DNA of 64,000 nucleotides from contig JAFLRY010000003.1 of NCBI GenBank assembly GCA_022511205.1, positions 18,577 through 82,576 on the forward strand, given 5' to 3'. The DNA comes from Eubacterium sp. Lineage in GTDB: Bacteria; Bacillota; Clostridia; Oscillospirales; Acutalibacteraceae. The notes under the pieces are model-generated. The model worked only from the letters and a program-made list of their open reading frames with translations. It was not told the origin of the DNA and made no database searches. Position 1 is the first letter of the stretch; every line of letters begins with the position of its first letter. A program made the translations under genes and the position numbers. Shown here piece after piece: positions 49,244 to 56,992 of this stretch.

Positions 49244-49687
49244 ATGAGTATAAGCAAAGACGAATACAGCAAAATGGCGGACAAGGCAAGCCCGAATTCG
49301 CCGATACTTTTAAACTGCATAAAGGCGTTTCTTTTCGGCGGACTGATCTGCACTTTCGGTCAGCTGCTCAACACGATTTTTGAGAGCGCGGGGCTCGGTG
49401 AGAATGAGATCAAGATCGCCACGCCCTGCATAATCATTATTATAACCGCTATATTAACGGGAATCGGCGTTTTCGATAAAATCGCCCGCCACGCGGGAGC
49501 GGGAACGATCGTGCCTATCACGGGCTTTGCCAATTCCGTTGTTTCTCCGGCGCTTGAATTCAAGCACGAGGGTGCAGTTCTCGGAACGGCGGCGCAGATG
49601 TTTTCAATAGCAGGCCCTGTTATCGTTTACGGCGTTGGCGCTTCGGTGCTTTACGGGCTTATCATTTATATTTTTAAGCTTTATTAA
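49244..49687 (+). CDS. spoVAC: Stage V sporulation protein AC
   Basis: A 147-residue membrane protein with the SpoVAC pattern: CIKAFLFGGLICTFGQLL, ILTGIGVFDKIARHAGAGTIVPITGFANSVVSPALEFKHEG and a final hydrophobic helix. SpoVAC acts as a mechanosensitive channel in spore germination. GAGGTG lies about 9 nt before the ATG. It is separated from spoVAD by four genes and from spoVAE by one. Confidence 0.94.
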   Translation: MSISKDEYSKMADKASPNSPILLNCIKAFLFGGLICTFGQLLNTIFESAGLGENEIKIATPCIIIIITAILTGIGVFDKIARHAGAGTIVPITGFANSVVSPALEFKHEGAVLGTAAQMFSIAGPVIVYGVGASVLYGLIIYIFKLY

Positions 49688-49735
49688 AACAATATCCTAC
49701 GACGTCCGTTGAATATTTATTTGAGGTGTGATAAA

Positions 49736-50116
49736 ATGATCAAAAAAGGGTTGAATCCATCAACCTTAATGAATAGGAGGCGGATCATCGTGGGGATTAC
49801 TTATGAATCGATCGTTGAAGCAATGAGAAATAAAATCAAAGGTGTGGACGTTAGCTACGTTCCCGGCACGCTGGCTTACCAGTTTAACGTTGAGGGCAAG
49901 GGAGAAGGTATTTTCTACCTTGAGATCAAGGACGGCAAAGCAAGCGTTGAACCATATGAGTATTACGACAGAAACGCGATTATCATTATGAGCGGTGCTG
50001 ATCTGCTGAAGCTGATAGACGGCAGGCTCGATCCCGTAGTTGCCTTTACTACAGGAAAGCTTAAGGTTGAGGGCGATATCAACGCGGCGCTGGAGCTTAC
50101 GAAGTTTTTAAGATAG
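49736..50116 (+). CDS. SCP2 sterol-binding-like domain protein
   Basis: A 126-residue protein whose core (YESIVEAMRNKIKGVDVSYVPGTLAYQFNVEG...PYEYYDRNAIIIMSGADLLKLIDGRLDPVVAFTTGKLKVEGDINAALELTKFL) is a small SCP2-like fold that binds lipid or other hydrophobic ligands. Two starts have good RBSs: ATG at 49736 (GAGGTG, 7 nt) and GTG at 49790 (AGGAGG, 9 nt); the second gives 108 residues and matches the domain better. It lies 50 bp after spoVAC and may be read with it. Repeat copy B follows. Confidence 0.82.
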   Translation: MIKKGLNPSTLMNRRRIIVGITYESIVEAMRNKIKGVDVSYVPGTLAYQFNVEGKGEGIFYLEIKDGKASVEPYEYYDRNAIIIMSGADLLKLIDGRLDPVVAFTTGKLKVEGDINAALELTKFLR

Positions 50117-50141
50117 ATTATCAGTTTTTATAAGGTTTCCC

Positions 50142-50323
50142 GCGGCACAGTGCGCGGCGTGCGCGTGCCGCAATGATAAAGGGGGTTTTCAGGGGGACTT
50201 GAGCGCATTGCGCTCACTCCCCCTGAATTGTTTTCTCTGATTACTCTCTTTTGCAATACAAAAGAGAGTAATGCCCACCCGGCAGGGGTAAAATATAATT
50301 ATGCTTGCTTTCCGCGGCAGCGG
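50142..50323 (+). repeat. Structured dispersed repeat, copy B
   Basis: The closest relative of copy A. H1 is GCGGCAC/GTGCCGC, longer than in A. H2 CAGGGGGA/TCCCCCTG and H3 are identical to A apart from loops. H4 reads CCC-GGCA-GGG and H5 CCGC-GGCA-GCGG (50312-50323). It starts 25 bp after the SCP2 gene with no ordinary terminator between them. The remaining part of the gap to the GH3 gene is AT-rich with no recognised feature. Confidence 0.85.
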
Positions 50324-50449
50324 AGTATTCCTGCTTCCTGAATAAGGAAGCTTTTATTATTTTAAAAGTGTTTTCATATTTAACACTTGTATAAAACTCC
50401 CATTTAATCTATAATAAAAATACAAAACTATTACATATGGGGTAATATT

Positions 50450-52921
50450 ATGAAACATCCTGAAATTATAAGCAAAATGAGCCTGGAGCAAAAAGCTAAA
50501 TTCGTTTCCGGCTTTGATTATTGGCATCTTGCGGAATGCGAGGAGCTGGGGCTTCCTAAAATTATGATTACGGACGGTCCTCACGGACTTCGTAAGCAGA
50601 ATCCAAACGGCAAGAGCGTTGGTCTCGGCAACTCTTATCCTGCCACCTGTATGCCTCCCGCCGCCACCTCTGCCTGCTCATGGGACGAGGAACTGTTGAA
50701 AGAAGAGGGCGAAGCGCTCGCCGAGGAATGCCTGCAGGAAAAGGTGTCCGTTATCCTCGGACCGGGAACGAATATAAAGCGTTCCCCCGTTTGCGGACGT
50801 AACTTTGAGTATTTCTCTGAGGACCCGCTCCTTGCCGGTAAAATGTCCGCCGCCCTTATCAACGGCTGTCAGTCCAAAGGCGTCGGCACTTCGCTTAAGC
50901 ATTTTGCCTGCAATTCGCAGGAGGCGTTTCGTATGGTCATCAACGAGGTGATCGACGAGCGCACTATGCGAGAACTTTATTTCCCCGCTTTTGAGATCGC
51001 CGTTAAGGAATCTCAGCCGTGGACGATCATGAACTCATATAACCGTATCAACGGCGTTTACGCCTCGCAAAACGACTGGCTTCAGAATAAGGTCGCCAGA
51101 GATGAATGGGGCTTTGAGGGCCTTTTCGTTACCGACTGGGGCGCTTCTGTTGACCGTATTCCCGGTCTGAAAGCAGGAACAGATCTTGAAATGCCCACCT
51201 CGGGAGAATTGAACACGCAAAGGATCATCGAAGCCGTGAATAACGGCGCGCTTGATATAGAGGTGCTTGACGAAAGAGTAGACGCGGTAGTTGATTTGAT
51301 TCTCAAATCAAAGCCGGCTCTTGAGCAGGAGCATACATACGATATCGAAGCGCATCACGATATCGCCCGCAGGGTTGCCGAGGGCTCAATGGTGCTTCTC
51401 AAAAACGATGATAGCGTTTTGCCGCTCAAGAACGGACAGAAGATCGCCGTTATCGGTGAAATGGCAAAATCGCCACGCTATCAGGGCGCGGGTTCATCCG
51501 TTATCAATCCCACAAAGATAGATAACGCCTATGACGTGCTCGTTGAAGCGGGAGCAGACGTTACCTACGCGCAGGGCTATTACAAGAGTGCGCCCACGAA
51601 AAAGGATAAGAACAGAAAAACAGACGATCAACTCCTTGCCGAAGCAATCGAAGCGGCAAAGGCGGCTGACGTTGCGGTGGTTTTTGCAGGTCTCACCGAG
51701 GAATTTGAGGGAGAGGGCTACGACAGAGAGAATATCAATATGCCCGATAACCACAATCATCTTATCAGCGAGGTAGCAAAGGCAAATCCAAACACGGTTG
51801 TTGTTCTTGCGGGCGGCTCGGTAGTGTATATGCCGTGGATCAACGAGGTAAAAGGTCTTCTCAATTCAGGTCTCGGCGGTCAGGCAGGCGGCAGTGCCGT
51901 TGCGAATATCCTCGTTGGCAAGGTGAATCCCTCCGGTAAAACTGCCGAAACCTATCCGATTGATTTTAAAGATAACCCCACCTACGGAAATTATCCCGGC
52001 GAGCCGGTTATTTCAGAGCATAAGGAGAGCGTTTATATCGGCTACCGCTTTTATGATACTGCGAAAAAGAACGTTCTTTTCCCCTTCGGCTACGGACTTT
52101 CCTACACGAGCTTTGAGTATAGCGATTTGAAATTATCTGCTGATAAAATTAAGGATAACGAAACGGTTACCGCTTCCTTCAAAATCAAAAATACCGGCAC
52201 GGTTGACGGCGCAGAGATCGCGCAGGTTTACGTTGCTGATTTGAAATCAACCATATTCCGCCCGGAAAAGGAGCTTCGCGGCTTTACTAAGGTGTTCCTC
52301 AGAGCAGGGGAGGAGAAAGAGGTTTCCATCACCCTCGGCAAGCGCGCCTTTGCGTATTACAACGTTAATATCGGTGATTGGCACGTTGAGAGCGGTGAGT
52401 TTGATGTCCTCGTTGGCGCTTCAAGCAGGGATATCAAGCTGAGTGCTACGCTTGATGTTGAATCAACTGTTGAAGCAGAAATCCCCGATTACAGAGAAAG
52501 CGCCCCCGCTTATTACACCGCTGATAGGTGCGGTATGAGTAACGCCCAGTGGTCAGTGGTTTACGGTCAGCCGCTCCCCGCGAAAGAGAGAAGCAAGGAT
52601 CAGAAGATCGATATTTACTGCTGTCTTAACGACGCGAGAAATACCAAATGGGGCGGCAGAATATGCAAGCTTATCGTCAAGGTAGTGGCAGGCGCAGGCT
52701 CTGCCGAAAACGGCGACGGAAAGATGCTCGCCGCCATGGCAACGCAGATACCGATCAGGAACTTCATCGCCATGAGTATGGGCGTGTTCTCACCGAAAAT
52801 GGCGGACGGACTGCTTATGCTTCTCAATGATGATACAAGTTCATTCAAAGGCATTTGCAAGATACTTTCGGGCGTTCCTACTGCAATCGCAAAAGCGCCG
52901 AAGCTTCTTAAGTCAATATAA
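50450..52921 (+). CDS. GH3 beta-glycosidase with C-terminal extension
   Basis: An 823-residue cytoplasmic GH3 enzyme (beta-glucosidase or related). Domain 1 is a TIM barrel with nucleophile Asp229 in FVTDWGAS. Domain 2 follows, then a fibronectin-III-like domain (YGLSYTSFEYSDLKLSADKI...VFLRAGEEKEVSITL). Residues after about 690 form an extra segment, ending in a hydrophobic, Met-rich helix region (ATQIPIRNFIAMSMGVF...) seen in other clostridial GH3 proteins. There is no signal peptide. The specific sugar is not determined. Confidence 0.92.
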   Translation: MKHPEIISKMSLEQKAKFVSGFDYWHLAECEELGLPKIMITDGPHGLRKQNPNGKSVGLGNSYPATCMPPAATSACSWDEELLKEEGEALAEECLQEKVSVILGPGTNIKRSPVCGRNFEYFSEDPLLAGKMSAALINGCQSKGVGTSLKHFACNSQEAFRMVINEVIDERTMRELYFPAFEIAVKESQPWTIMNSYNRINGVYASQNDWLQNKVARDEWGFEGLFVTDWGASVDRIPGLKAGTDLEMPTSGELNTQRIIEAVNNGALDIEVLDERVDAVVDLILKSKPALEQEHTYDIEAHHDIARRVAEGSMVLLKNDDSVLPLKNGQKIAVIGEMAKSPRYQGAGSSVINPTKIDNAYDVLVEAGADVTYAQGYYKSAPTKKDKNRKTDDQLLAEAIEAAKAADVAVVFAGLTEEFEGEGYDRENINMPDNHNHLISEVAKANPNTVVVLAGGSVVYMPWINEVKGLLNSGLGGQAGGSAVANILVGKVNPSGKTAETYPIDFKDNPTYGNYPGEPVISEHKESVYIGYRFYDTAKKNVLFPFGYGLSYTSFEYSDLKLSADKIKDNETVTASFKIKNTGTVDGAEIAQVYVADLKSTIFRPEKELRGFTKVFLRAGEEKEVSITLGKRAFAYYNVNIGDWHVESGEFDVLVGASSRDIKLSATLDVESTVEAEIPDYRESAPAYYTADRCGMSNAQWSVVYGQPLPAKERSKDQKIDIYCCLNDARNTKWGGRICKLIVKVVAGAGSAENGDGKMLAAMATQIPIRNFIAMSMGVFSPKMADGLLMLLNDDTSSFKGICKILSGVPTAIAKAPKLLKSI

Positions 52922-52925
52922 TAAA

Positions 52926-52960
52926 AACAAAAGGACTGATTATTTCAGTCCTTTTTTGTT
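52926..52960. terminator. Bidirectional terminator
   Basis: The stem AACAAAAGGACTGA with its complement and a small AT loop overlaps the stop of the convergent XRE gene. Confidence 0.88.
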
Positions 52961-53161
52961 ATCTGTCAGGCCCAGCATATAATCTGCGGAAACGTTGTAA
53001 TATTTGCAAAGGGCGATTATGTGCCGAATCGGTATCTCATTTTCGCCTAACTCGTATCTTGAATAAACCTGTTGCGTAGTTCCCAAAAATTCGGCAACTT
53101 CTTTCTGCGATTTATCATTATCTTCCCTTAAATCACGAATGATTTCAATATGACTTTTCAA
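52940..53161 (-). CDS. XRE-family transcriptional regulator
   Basis: A 73-residue single-domain helix-turn-helix protein (LREDNDKSQKEVAEFLGTTQQVYSRYELGENEIPIRHIIALCKYYNVSADYMLGL). The start is TTG with GGGGGA upstream. It is divergent from a surface-protein gene with two 18-bp operator-like dyads between them, so it probably regulates that gene and itself. No cofactor domain is present. Confidence 0.92.
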   Translation of the reverse strand: MKSHIEIIRDLREDNDKSQKEVAEFLGTTQQVYSRYELGENEIPIRHIIALCKYYNVSADYMLGLTDNKKGLK

Positions 53162-53202
53162 TAGAAATCCCCCAGACTTATTATTTCAAAAAAATTTTAC
53201 TT

Positions 53203-53220
53203 TACATCAAATATGATGTA
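53203..53220. promoter_or_regulatory. Operator-like dyad 1
   Basis: The 18-bp site TACATCAAATATGATGTA has arms TACATCA/TGATGTA. It ends exactly before the -35 box of the surface-protein promoter and is 25 bp from a second related site. Confidence 0.75.
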
Positions 53221-53249
53221 TTGACATTACACTAAATTAGGTGTAGAAT
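53221..53249 (+). promoter_or_regulatory. Sigma-A promoter of the surface protein
   Basis: TTGACA (53221-53226), a 17-bp spacer and TAGAAT (53244-53249). It is overlapped by dyad 2. Confidence 0.85.
53228..53245. promoter_or_regulatory. Operator-like dyad 2
   Basis: TACACTAAATTAGGTGTA matches dyad 1 at 13 of 18 positions (TACA, AAAT, TGTA conserved) and lies within the promoter spacer. Binding there should block transcription. Confidence 0.75.
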
Positions 53250-53298
53250 GGTCTTGTAAAGATATATAAGTTATGGCAAAAGCCAAGGAGGATTTTTT

Positions 53299-54549
53299 AT
53301 GAAAAAGATTATCAGCTTATCAATTGCCCTTGTAATGCTCTTTAGTATTGCGGTGGGGCAGAATGTGTCCGCCTTTGCGCTGGATACAGATTCAGAATGG
53401 AATGAAGATTTCGATTATGACTTTGGCTTCGACGATGATTTTGATTTCGATTTCGATTTTGACTTTGACTTTGACTTCGATGACGATTTCGACTTTGATG
53501 ACGATTTCGACTTTGATGATGATTTCGATTTTGATTTCGATTTCGACGAAGATTACGAAGTGTTCACAAGCGGTGATTTCGATTATATCCTGCTTGATGA
53601 CGGCACGGCATCAATAGTAGGCTATTACGGAGAGGACGAAGAGCTTGTCATTCCCGAAGAATTAGATGGCTACAGCGTTACGGCAATAGATGATCTTGCG
53701 TTTCTGTGGTGTGAAAGCTTGGAGCGCGTAGTGATAGGCGGAAATATTGATCATATCGGATTAATGGTATTCAGCGGTTGCGCTTTCTTAAGCGAGATCG
53801 TTGTTGATGAGAGTAACGATTTTTATTCCTCCGAGGACGGAGTGTTGTTTGACAAGGAGAAAACGGAACTCATTATGTATCCGATTGGCAATGAAAGAGA
53901 AAACTACACTGTTCCGGACGGTGTTTTGAGCATTTCAGATTGCGCATTTGCAACAAGCTTATATTTAACGAGTGTTGTTTTGCCGGAAAGTGTGGAGAAT
54001 ATCGGCAACTTGGCGTTTGCGTTTTGTATGAGCATGGAGAGCATATATATTATGAATGCCAATTGCGTTATTGATGAGGACGAATGGACCATATACGAGG
54101 AAACCACTATTTACGGCTACGATGATTCCACTGCCCACAAGTATGCGCAGACGAATGACAGAAGCTTCGTTGCACTTGACGAAGAAACTGACGAGCCCAC
54201 CACCCAAGAGCCTGCCGATGAGCCTACCACTCAAGAACCCGAGAGTGAGCCCACTACCCAAGAACCCGAAAATGAACCAACGAGTGAATCATCAAAAGAT
54301 GAACCCGCAACAGAAGCTCCGACAGCTGAGAAACCAAGTCAAGAGCCTACAAGCGAATCAACTACAGAAGTAACCGCAGAGGAAACTGCAAACGCGCAGA
54401 CAACTGCGAAGCCGAGTACGCCGGAAAAAGATGACAGCGCGAAGTCGCCCTCAACCGGAGCAACGGGTAAAGGCTTGATTGCCTTTGCGGCAATTGCTCT
54501 TGCGGGCGGAGCAGTTATACTTGCTAAGAAAAAGGAACAGGATCAATAA
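53299..54549 (+). CDS. Cell-wall-anchored LRR_5/BspA-like protein with Asp-Phe repeat
   Basis: A 416-residue surface protein. A signal peptide (about 1-29) is followed by an almost pure Asp/Phe repeat (about 37-83), a leucine-rich BspA-like domain (about 90-290, e.g. YSVTAIDDLAFLWCESLERVVI), a Thr/Pro/Glu repeat linker (EPTTQEP units, 296-375) and a C-terminal sorting signal. SPSTG replaces LPXTG, then comes a hydrophobic helix and KKKEQDQ. S-P-x-T-G is accepted by clostridial class B-type sortases such as C. difficile SrtB. GGAGG precedes the ATG. An XRE regulator is divergent. Confidence 0.88.
   Translation: MKKIISLSIALVMLFSIAVGQNVSAFALDTDSEWNEDFDYDFGFDDDFDFDFDFDFDFDFDDDFDFDDDFDFDDDFDFDFDFDEDYEVFTSGDFDYILLDDGTASIVGYYGEDEELVIPEELDGYSVTAIDDLAFLWCESLERVVIGGNIDHIGLMVFSGCAFLSEIVVDESNDFYSSEDGVLFDKEKTELIMYPIGNERENYTVPDGVLSISDCAFATSLYLTSVVLPESVENIGNLAFAFCMSMESIYIMNANCVIDEDEWTIYEETTIYGYDDSTAHKYAQTNDRSFVALDEETDEPTTQEPADEPTTQEPESEPTTQEPENEPTSESSKDEPATEAPTAEKPSQEPTSESTTEVTAEETANAQTTAKPSTPEKDDSAKSPSTGATGKGLIAFAAIALAGGAVILAKKKEQDQ
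53407..53547 (+). repeat. In-frame GAT-TTY tandem repeat
   Basis: Imperfect hexamer repeats of GATTTC/GATTTT/GACTTT, interrupted by GAC/GAT doublets, encode the Asp-Phe stretch. Third-position variation shows the repeat is not freshly expanded. Confidence 0.85.
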
Positions 54550-54560
54550 GTAAAATAAAG

Positions 54561-54590
54561 AAACAGGAGAGCGGCTGCCCTCCTGTTTTC
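54561..54590 (+). terminator. Terminator of the surface-protein gene
   Basis: The stem AAACAGGAG/CTCCTGTTT is followed by TC and T3. Confidence 0.75.
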
Positions 54591-54602
54591 GTTTAAAGTA
54601 TT

Positions 54603-55106
54603 TTATTCGGATTTCTTGCTTTTCTTTGCCTCTACCTCGGCGATCTCCTTGTAAAAGGCGTTTGCCTTAACGTAAACCATAATGATATCGTGAATATGCT
54701 CGTAAAGCTCGCCCTCGGTGTAGGGATTGGCAATTATTCTTTCGTCATCGTCTATGCAGAGCGGACCTTTTTCGTAGTCGTTAAAGGTGGGCATGATTGA
54801 ATAAGTGTTTCCTGTTTTTACAAGGGAAATGAGCGTTAAATCAGCCGTGGCGGCAACGAAGCCCTTTTTCTTCGTGTAACGCTCAATGGTGGAAACGGGG
54901 TTGTCATCGTTATGCTTTTTTGTGTAGCAAGCGGCGAAAACCTTTTCGATGAAATCTTCAACTTCTTTAGCGGAGTAGGGGGCCTTGAGAAGCAAAACCG
55001 TGTCTATATCAGCGATGCCGTACTGTGCGCTCTCGCCGCAGGGAATGCCTATAAGCGTATCGTCCTTGTCAACGTAAACCGAAATCGTGTAAAAATCTCT
55101 TTCCAT
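54603..55106 (-). CDS. Unknown soluble protein
   Basis: A 167-residue protein starting MERDFYTISVYVDKDDTL. The start at 55106 is favoured by GGTGA 4-5 nt upstream. It has an alternating alpha/beta look (DIDTVLLLKAPYSAKEVEDFIEKVFAACY) and a Lys/Glu-rich C-terminal helix. No catalytic motif or family was recognised. It is monocistronic and divergent from the SDR gene. Confidence 0.7.
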   Translation of the reverse strand: MERDFYTISVYVDKDDTLIGIPCGESAQYGIADIDTVLLLKAPYSAKEVEDFIEKVFAACYTKKHNDDNPVSTIERYTKKKGFVAATADLTLISLVKTGNTYSIMPTFNDYEKGPLCIDDDERIIANPYTEGELYEHIHDIIMVYVKANAFYKEIAEVEAKKSKKSE

Positions 55107-55196
55107 TTTATCACCCAAATCATTTTGTTAATTGCAATGATAGCATATTTGATTGAAAATTACAAGTTAATGTGATAATATGAAAGCGGTGATTCG

Positions 55197-55865
55197 ATGA
55201 AAAAGGTGCTTATTACTGGCGGCGCTACCGGCATCGGCAAAGCAACGGCGCTTGCCTTTGCCCAAAAGGGCTATGACGTTTATATAACCTATAATAAAAC
55301 CGCGCCGGATTATGACGGAGTGACGGCAATCAAGTGCGATCTCAGCAATATTGACGATATCAAAAGGCTTTTTGAGAAATTCACATTCCTTGACGTTCTC
55401 GTCAACAACGCGGGCGTGAGCCTTATCAAAATGATAAACGATGTTACGCCTGAGGATTACGAAAGCCTTATGAGCGTGAATTCAAGGGCAGTCTATTTTT
55501 GCGGTAAATACGCGGCGGAGATTATGCTGAAACGCCACAGCGGAGCGATAATCAACGTTTCTTCAATTTGGGGAGAGACGGGCGCCTCCTGCGAAACGCT
55601 TTATTCAATGAGCAAGGCGGGCGTGATCGGCTTCACGAAGGCGCTTGCGCAGGAGCTTGCGCCCAGTGGGATAACTGTTAACTGCGTTTCGCCCGGTATC
55701 ATTGATACGAGAATGAATTCCGCGTTTACAAAAGAGGAGCTTGCCGAAGAAGTCCCCGTTGGAAGGCTTGGAACACCCGAAGAGATCGCCTCTGCGATCC
55801 TTTTCCTTGCGGAAAACGGCTATATTACAGGTCAAGACATCTCCGTCAGCGGTGGGATAGTGTGA
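55197..55865 (+). CDS. SDR-family oxidoreductase (FabG-like)
   Basis: A 222-residue classical SDR with cofactor motif TGGATGIGKA (8-17), NNAGVS, the Ser in INVSSIWGE and YSMSK as the active-site pair, then a typical C-terminus GYITGQDISVSGG. It is shorter than FabG of fatty-acid synthesis (about 246), and no fatty-acid genes are nearby, so a role as 3-oxoacyl-ACP reductase is not claimed. The gene is followed by a HIT-family gene 8 bp away. Confidence 0.9.
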   Translation: MKKVLITGGATGIGKATALAFAQKGYDVYITYNKTAPDYDGVTAIKCDLSNIDDIKRLFEKFTFLDVLVNNAGVSLIKMINDVTPEDYESLMSVNSRAVYFCGKYAAEIMLKRHSGAIINVSSIWGETGASCETLYSMSKAGVIGFTKALAQELAPSGITVNCVSPGIIDTRMNSAFTKEELAEEVPVGRLGTPEEIASAILFLAENGYITGQDISVSGGIV

Positions 55866-55873
55866 GGTGCGCA

Positions 55874-56341
55874 ATGAATAATTGTGAATTTTGCGATCTT
55901 GCGCCTGATGATATGAAATGGCTTTTATATGAAAATGAGTATTGGTATCTCTTTTTGGCGGATAGGCAGGATTACGCAGGTAGATGCCTTATATCCTGCA
56001 AGCGGCATTGTGAGAACATATCCGATCTAAGCATTGAGGAATGGCTGTCGCTTAAGAATGTTATGACGAATACAGAAGCTATGCTTAAAGATGAGTTTGG
56101 CGCTGATGTTTTCAATTGGTCTTGCCTTATGAATGACGCTTTTAAGCAAAGCGTTCCCGAGCCGCACGTTCATTTTCATCTTCGCCCTCGATATTCAAAA
56201 CCTGTTGAAATCGGAAATGCCGTTTTCAAGGATAAGGAATTTGGACATCATTATAACAACAAGGCGAAGCCTATTGACAATAAAACCGCGCAAATGATAT
56301 TTGAACGGCTAAAAGCAAATGTACATAAATATTTCAAATAA
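55874..56341 (+). CDS. HIT-family hydrolase-like protein
   Basis: A 155-residue histidine-triad protein. The triad lies in PEPHVHFHLRPRY, and the N-terminus CEFCDL carries a Cys pair as in zinc-binding HIT proteins. HIT enzymes hydrolyse nucleotide phosphoramidates or dinucleotides. The ATG at 55874 (GAGGTG close upstream) is preferred over the earlier in-frame GTG. It is cotranscribed with the SDR gene and followed by repeat copy C. Confidence 0.88.
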   Translation: MNNCEFCDLAPDDMKWLLYENEYWYLFLADRQDYAGRCLISCKRHCENISDLSIEEWLSLKNVMTNTEAMLKDEFGADVFNWSCLMNDAFKQSVPEPHVHFHLRPRYSKPVEIGNAVFKDKEFGHHYNNKAKPIDNKTAQMIFERLKANVHKYFK

Positions 56342-56347
56342 TGCCGC

Positions 56348-56366
56348 CTGCGGCACTGTGCCGCAG
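56348..56366. repeat. Perfect GC-rich dyad preceding copy C
   Basis: CTGCGGCAC, one T, and its exact complement (19 bp). It matches the H1 arm of the dispersed element in sequence (GCGGCAC/GTGCCGC) and may be a remnant of a second copy. Confidence 0.65.
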
Positions 56367-56400
56367 AGAACAATATTTGAGGTTTTTATTCTCGCATCCT

Positions 56401-56627
56401 CGGCGCAGTGCGCAATGTGCGCGCGCCGAAAAGCGAAAGGGGATTTTCAAGGGGACTTGAGCGACTTGCGCTCACTCCCCTTGAATTATTTTCTCTGGTC
56501 ACTCTCTTTTGCAATACAAAAGAGAGTAACGCCCCGCGCCGGCAGGCGCAAATATAAAGAATAAAACATATTGACCTGCACCGAATGGCGCAAAAGCCAT
56601 TTTAAAATATCACCGCCGCGCAGCGGC
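56401..56627 (+). repeat. Structured dispersed repeat, copy C
   Basis: A diverged and longer copy. H1 is CGGCGC/GCGCCG, H2 CAAGGGGA/TCCCCTTG, H3 as in A but with one mismatch, H4 GCGCC-GGCA-GGCGC, H5 GCCGC-GCA-GCGGC (56615-56627). An extra stem AATGGC/GCCATT lies at 56584-56601. Changes in H1, H2 and H4 keep base pairing. The rest of the gap to the Cys-rich gene is AT-rich without recognised features. Confidence 0.82.
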
Positions 56628-56720
56628 AAAATAACAAATTAAATCGTTGCATTTTGAAATTTGTAACACTTCTTTTTGCTTTTCATAGTATGACTTAGAA
56701 AAGCGAAGGGAGGTCTGGCT

Positions 56721-56843
56721 ATGGGTTGCGGTTGCAATAACGGTTGCAATGGTTCTTCTTGGGTTATCATCCTTATCATAATCCTTCTCCTTTGCGGAGG
56801 CTTCAACAACAACGACAACGGCTGTGGCTGCGGTTGTAACTAA
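56721..56843 (+). CDS. Cys-rich small membrane-associated protein, 40 aa
   Basis: A 40-residue protein: a Cys/Gly/Asn N-terminus (MGCGCNNGCN), a hydrophobic helix (about 14-25) and a Cys-rich end (NGCGCGCN). Pattern and size match small Clostridia proteins sometimes labelled YjcZ-like or chorion-class high-cysteine, several tied to sporulation in Bacillus. GGGAGG lies 7 nt before the ATG. It has its own terminator. A function is not established. Confidence 0.75.
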   Translation: MGCGCNNGCNGSSWVIILIIILLLCGGFNNNDNGCGCGCN

Positions 56844-56860
56844 TTCGTTTAAAAACGAAG

Positions 56861-56893
56861 ATGCACTTGGGTAAAACCGAGTGCATTTTTTCT
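56861..56893 (+). terminator. Terminator of the Cys-rich gene
   Basis: The stem ATGCACTTGGGT/ACCGAGTGCAT (one bulge) is followed by TTTTTC. Confidence 0.75.
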
Positions 56894-56952
56894 TATAAAA
56901 CCGCCTTGTTTTAAGCCCCTAAAACTATTTGAAAATTTTTTTAAAAATAATT

Positions 56953-56969
56953 CTTGACTTTCTTTGACC
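56953..56969 (-). promoter_or_regulatory. CtsR operator 1
   Basis: On the minus strand GGTCAAA-GAA-AGTCAAG, matching the CtsR heptad repeat (RGTCAAANNNRGTCAAA). It overlaps the -35 box of the ctsR promoter. Confidence 0.85.
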
Positions 56970-56982
56970 TTTGTGCTAATAT
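56954..56982 (+). promoter_or_regulatory. Promoter of ctsR-mcsA-mcsB-clpC
   Basis: TTGACT (56954-56959), a 17-bp spacer and TAATAT (56977-56982), flanked by CtsR operators on both sides. Confidence 0.75.
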
Positions 56983-56992
56983 CACAGTAGAA

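Noticed and set aside
53407-53547. Regular repeat that could suggest a CRISPR-like array
   Set aside because: The repeat is an in-frame hexamer encoding Asp-Phe within a signal-peptide-bearing protein; there are no unique spacers.
55197-55865. Fatty-acid fabG
   Set aside because: The fold fits SDR, but the protein is short and no fatty-acid synthesis genes are near.
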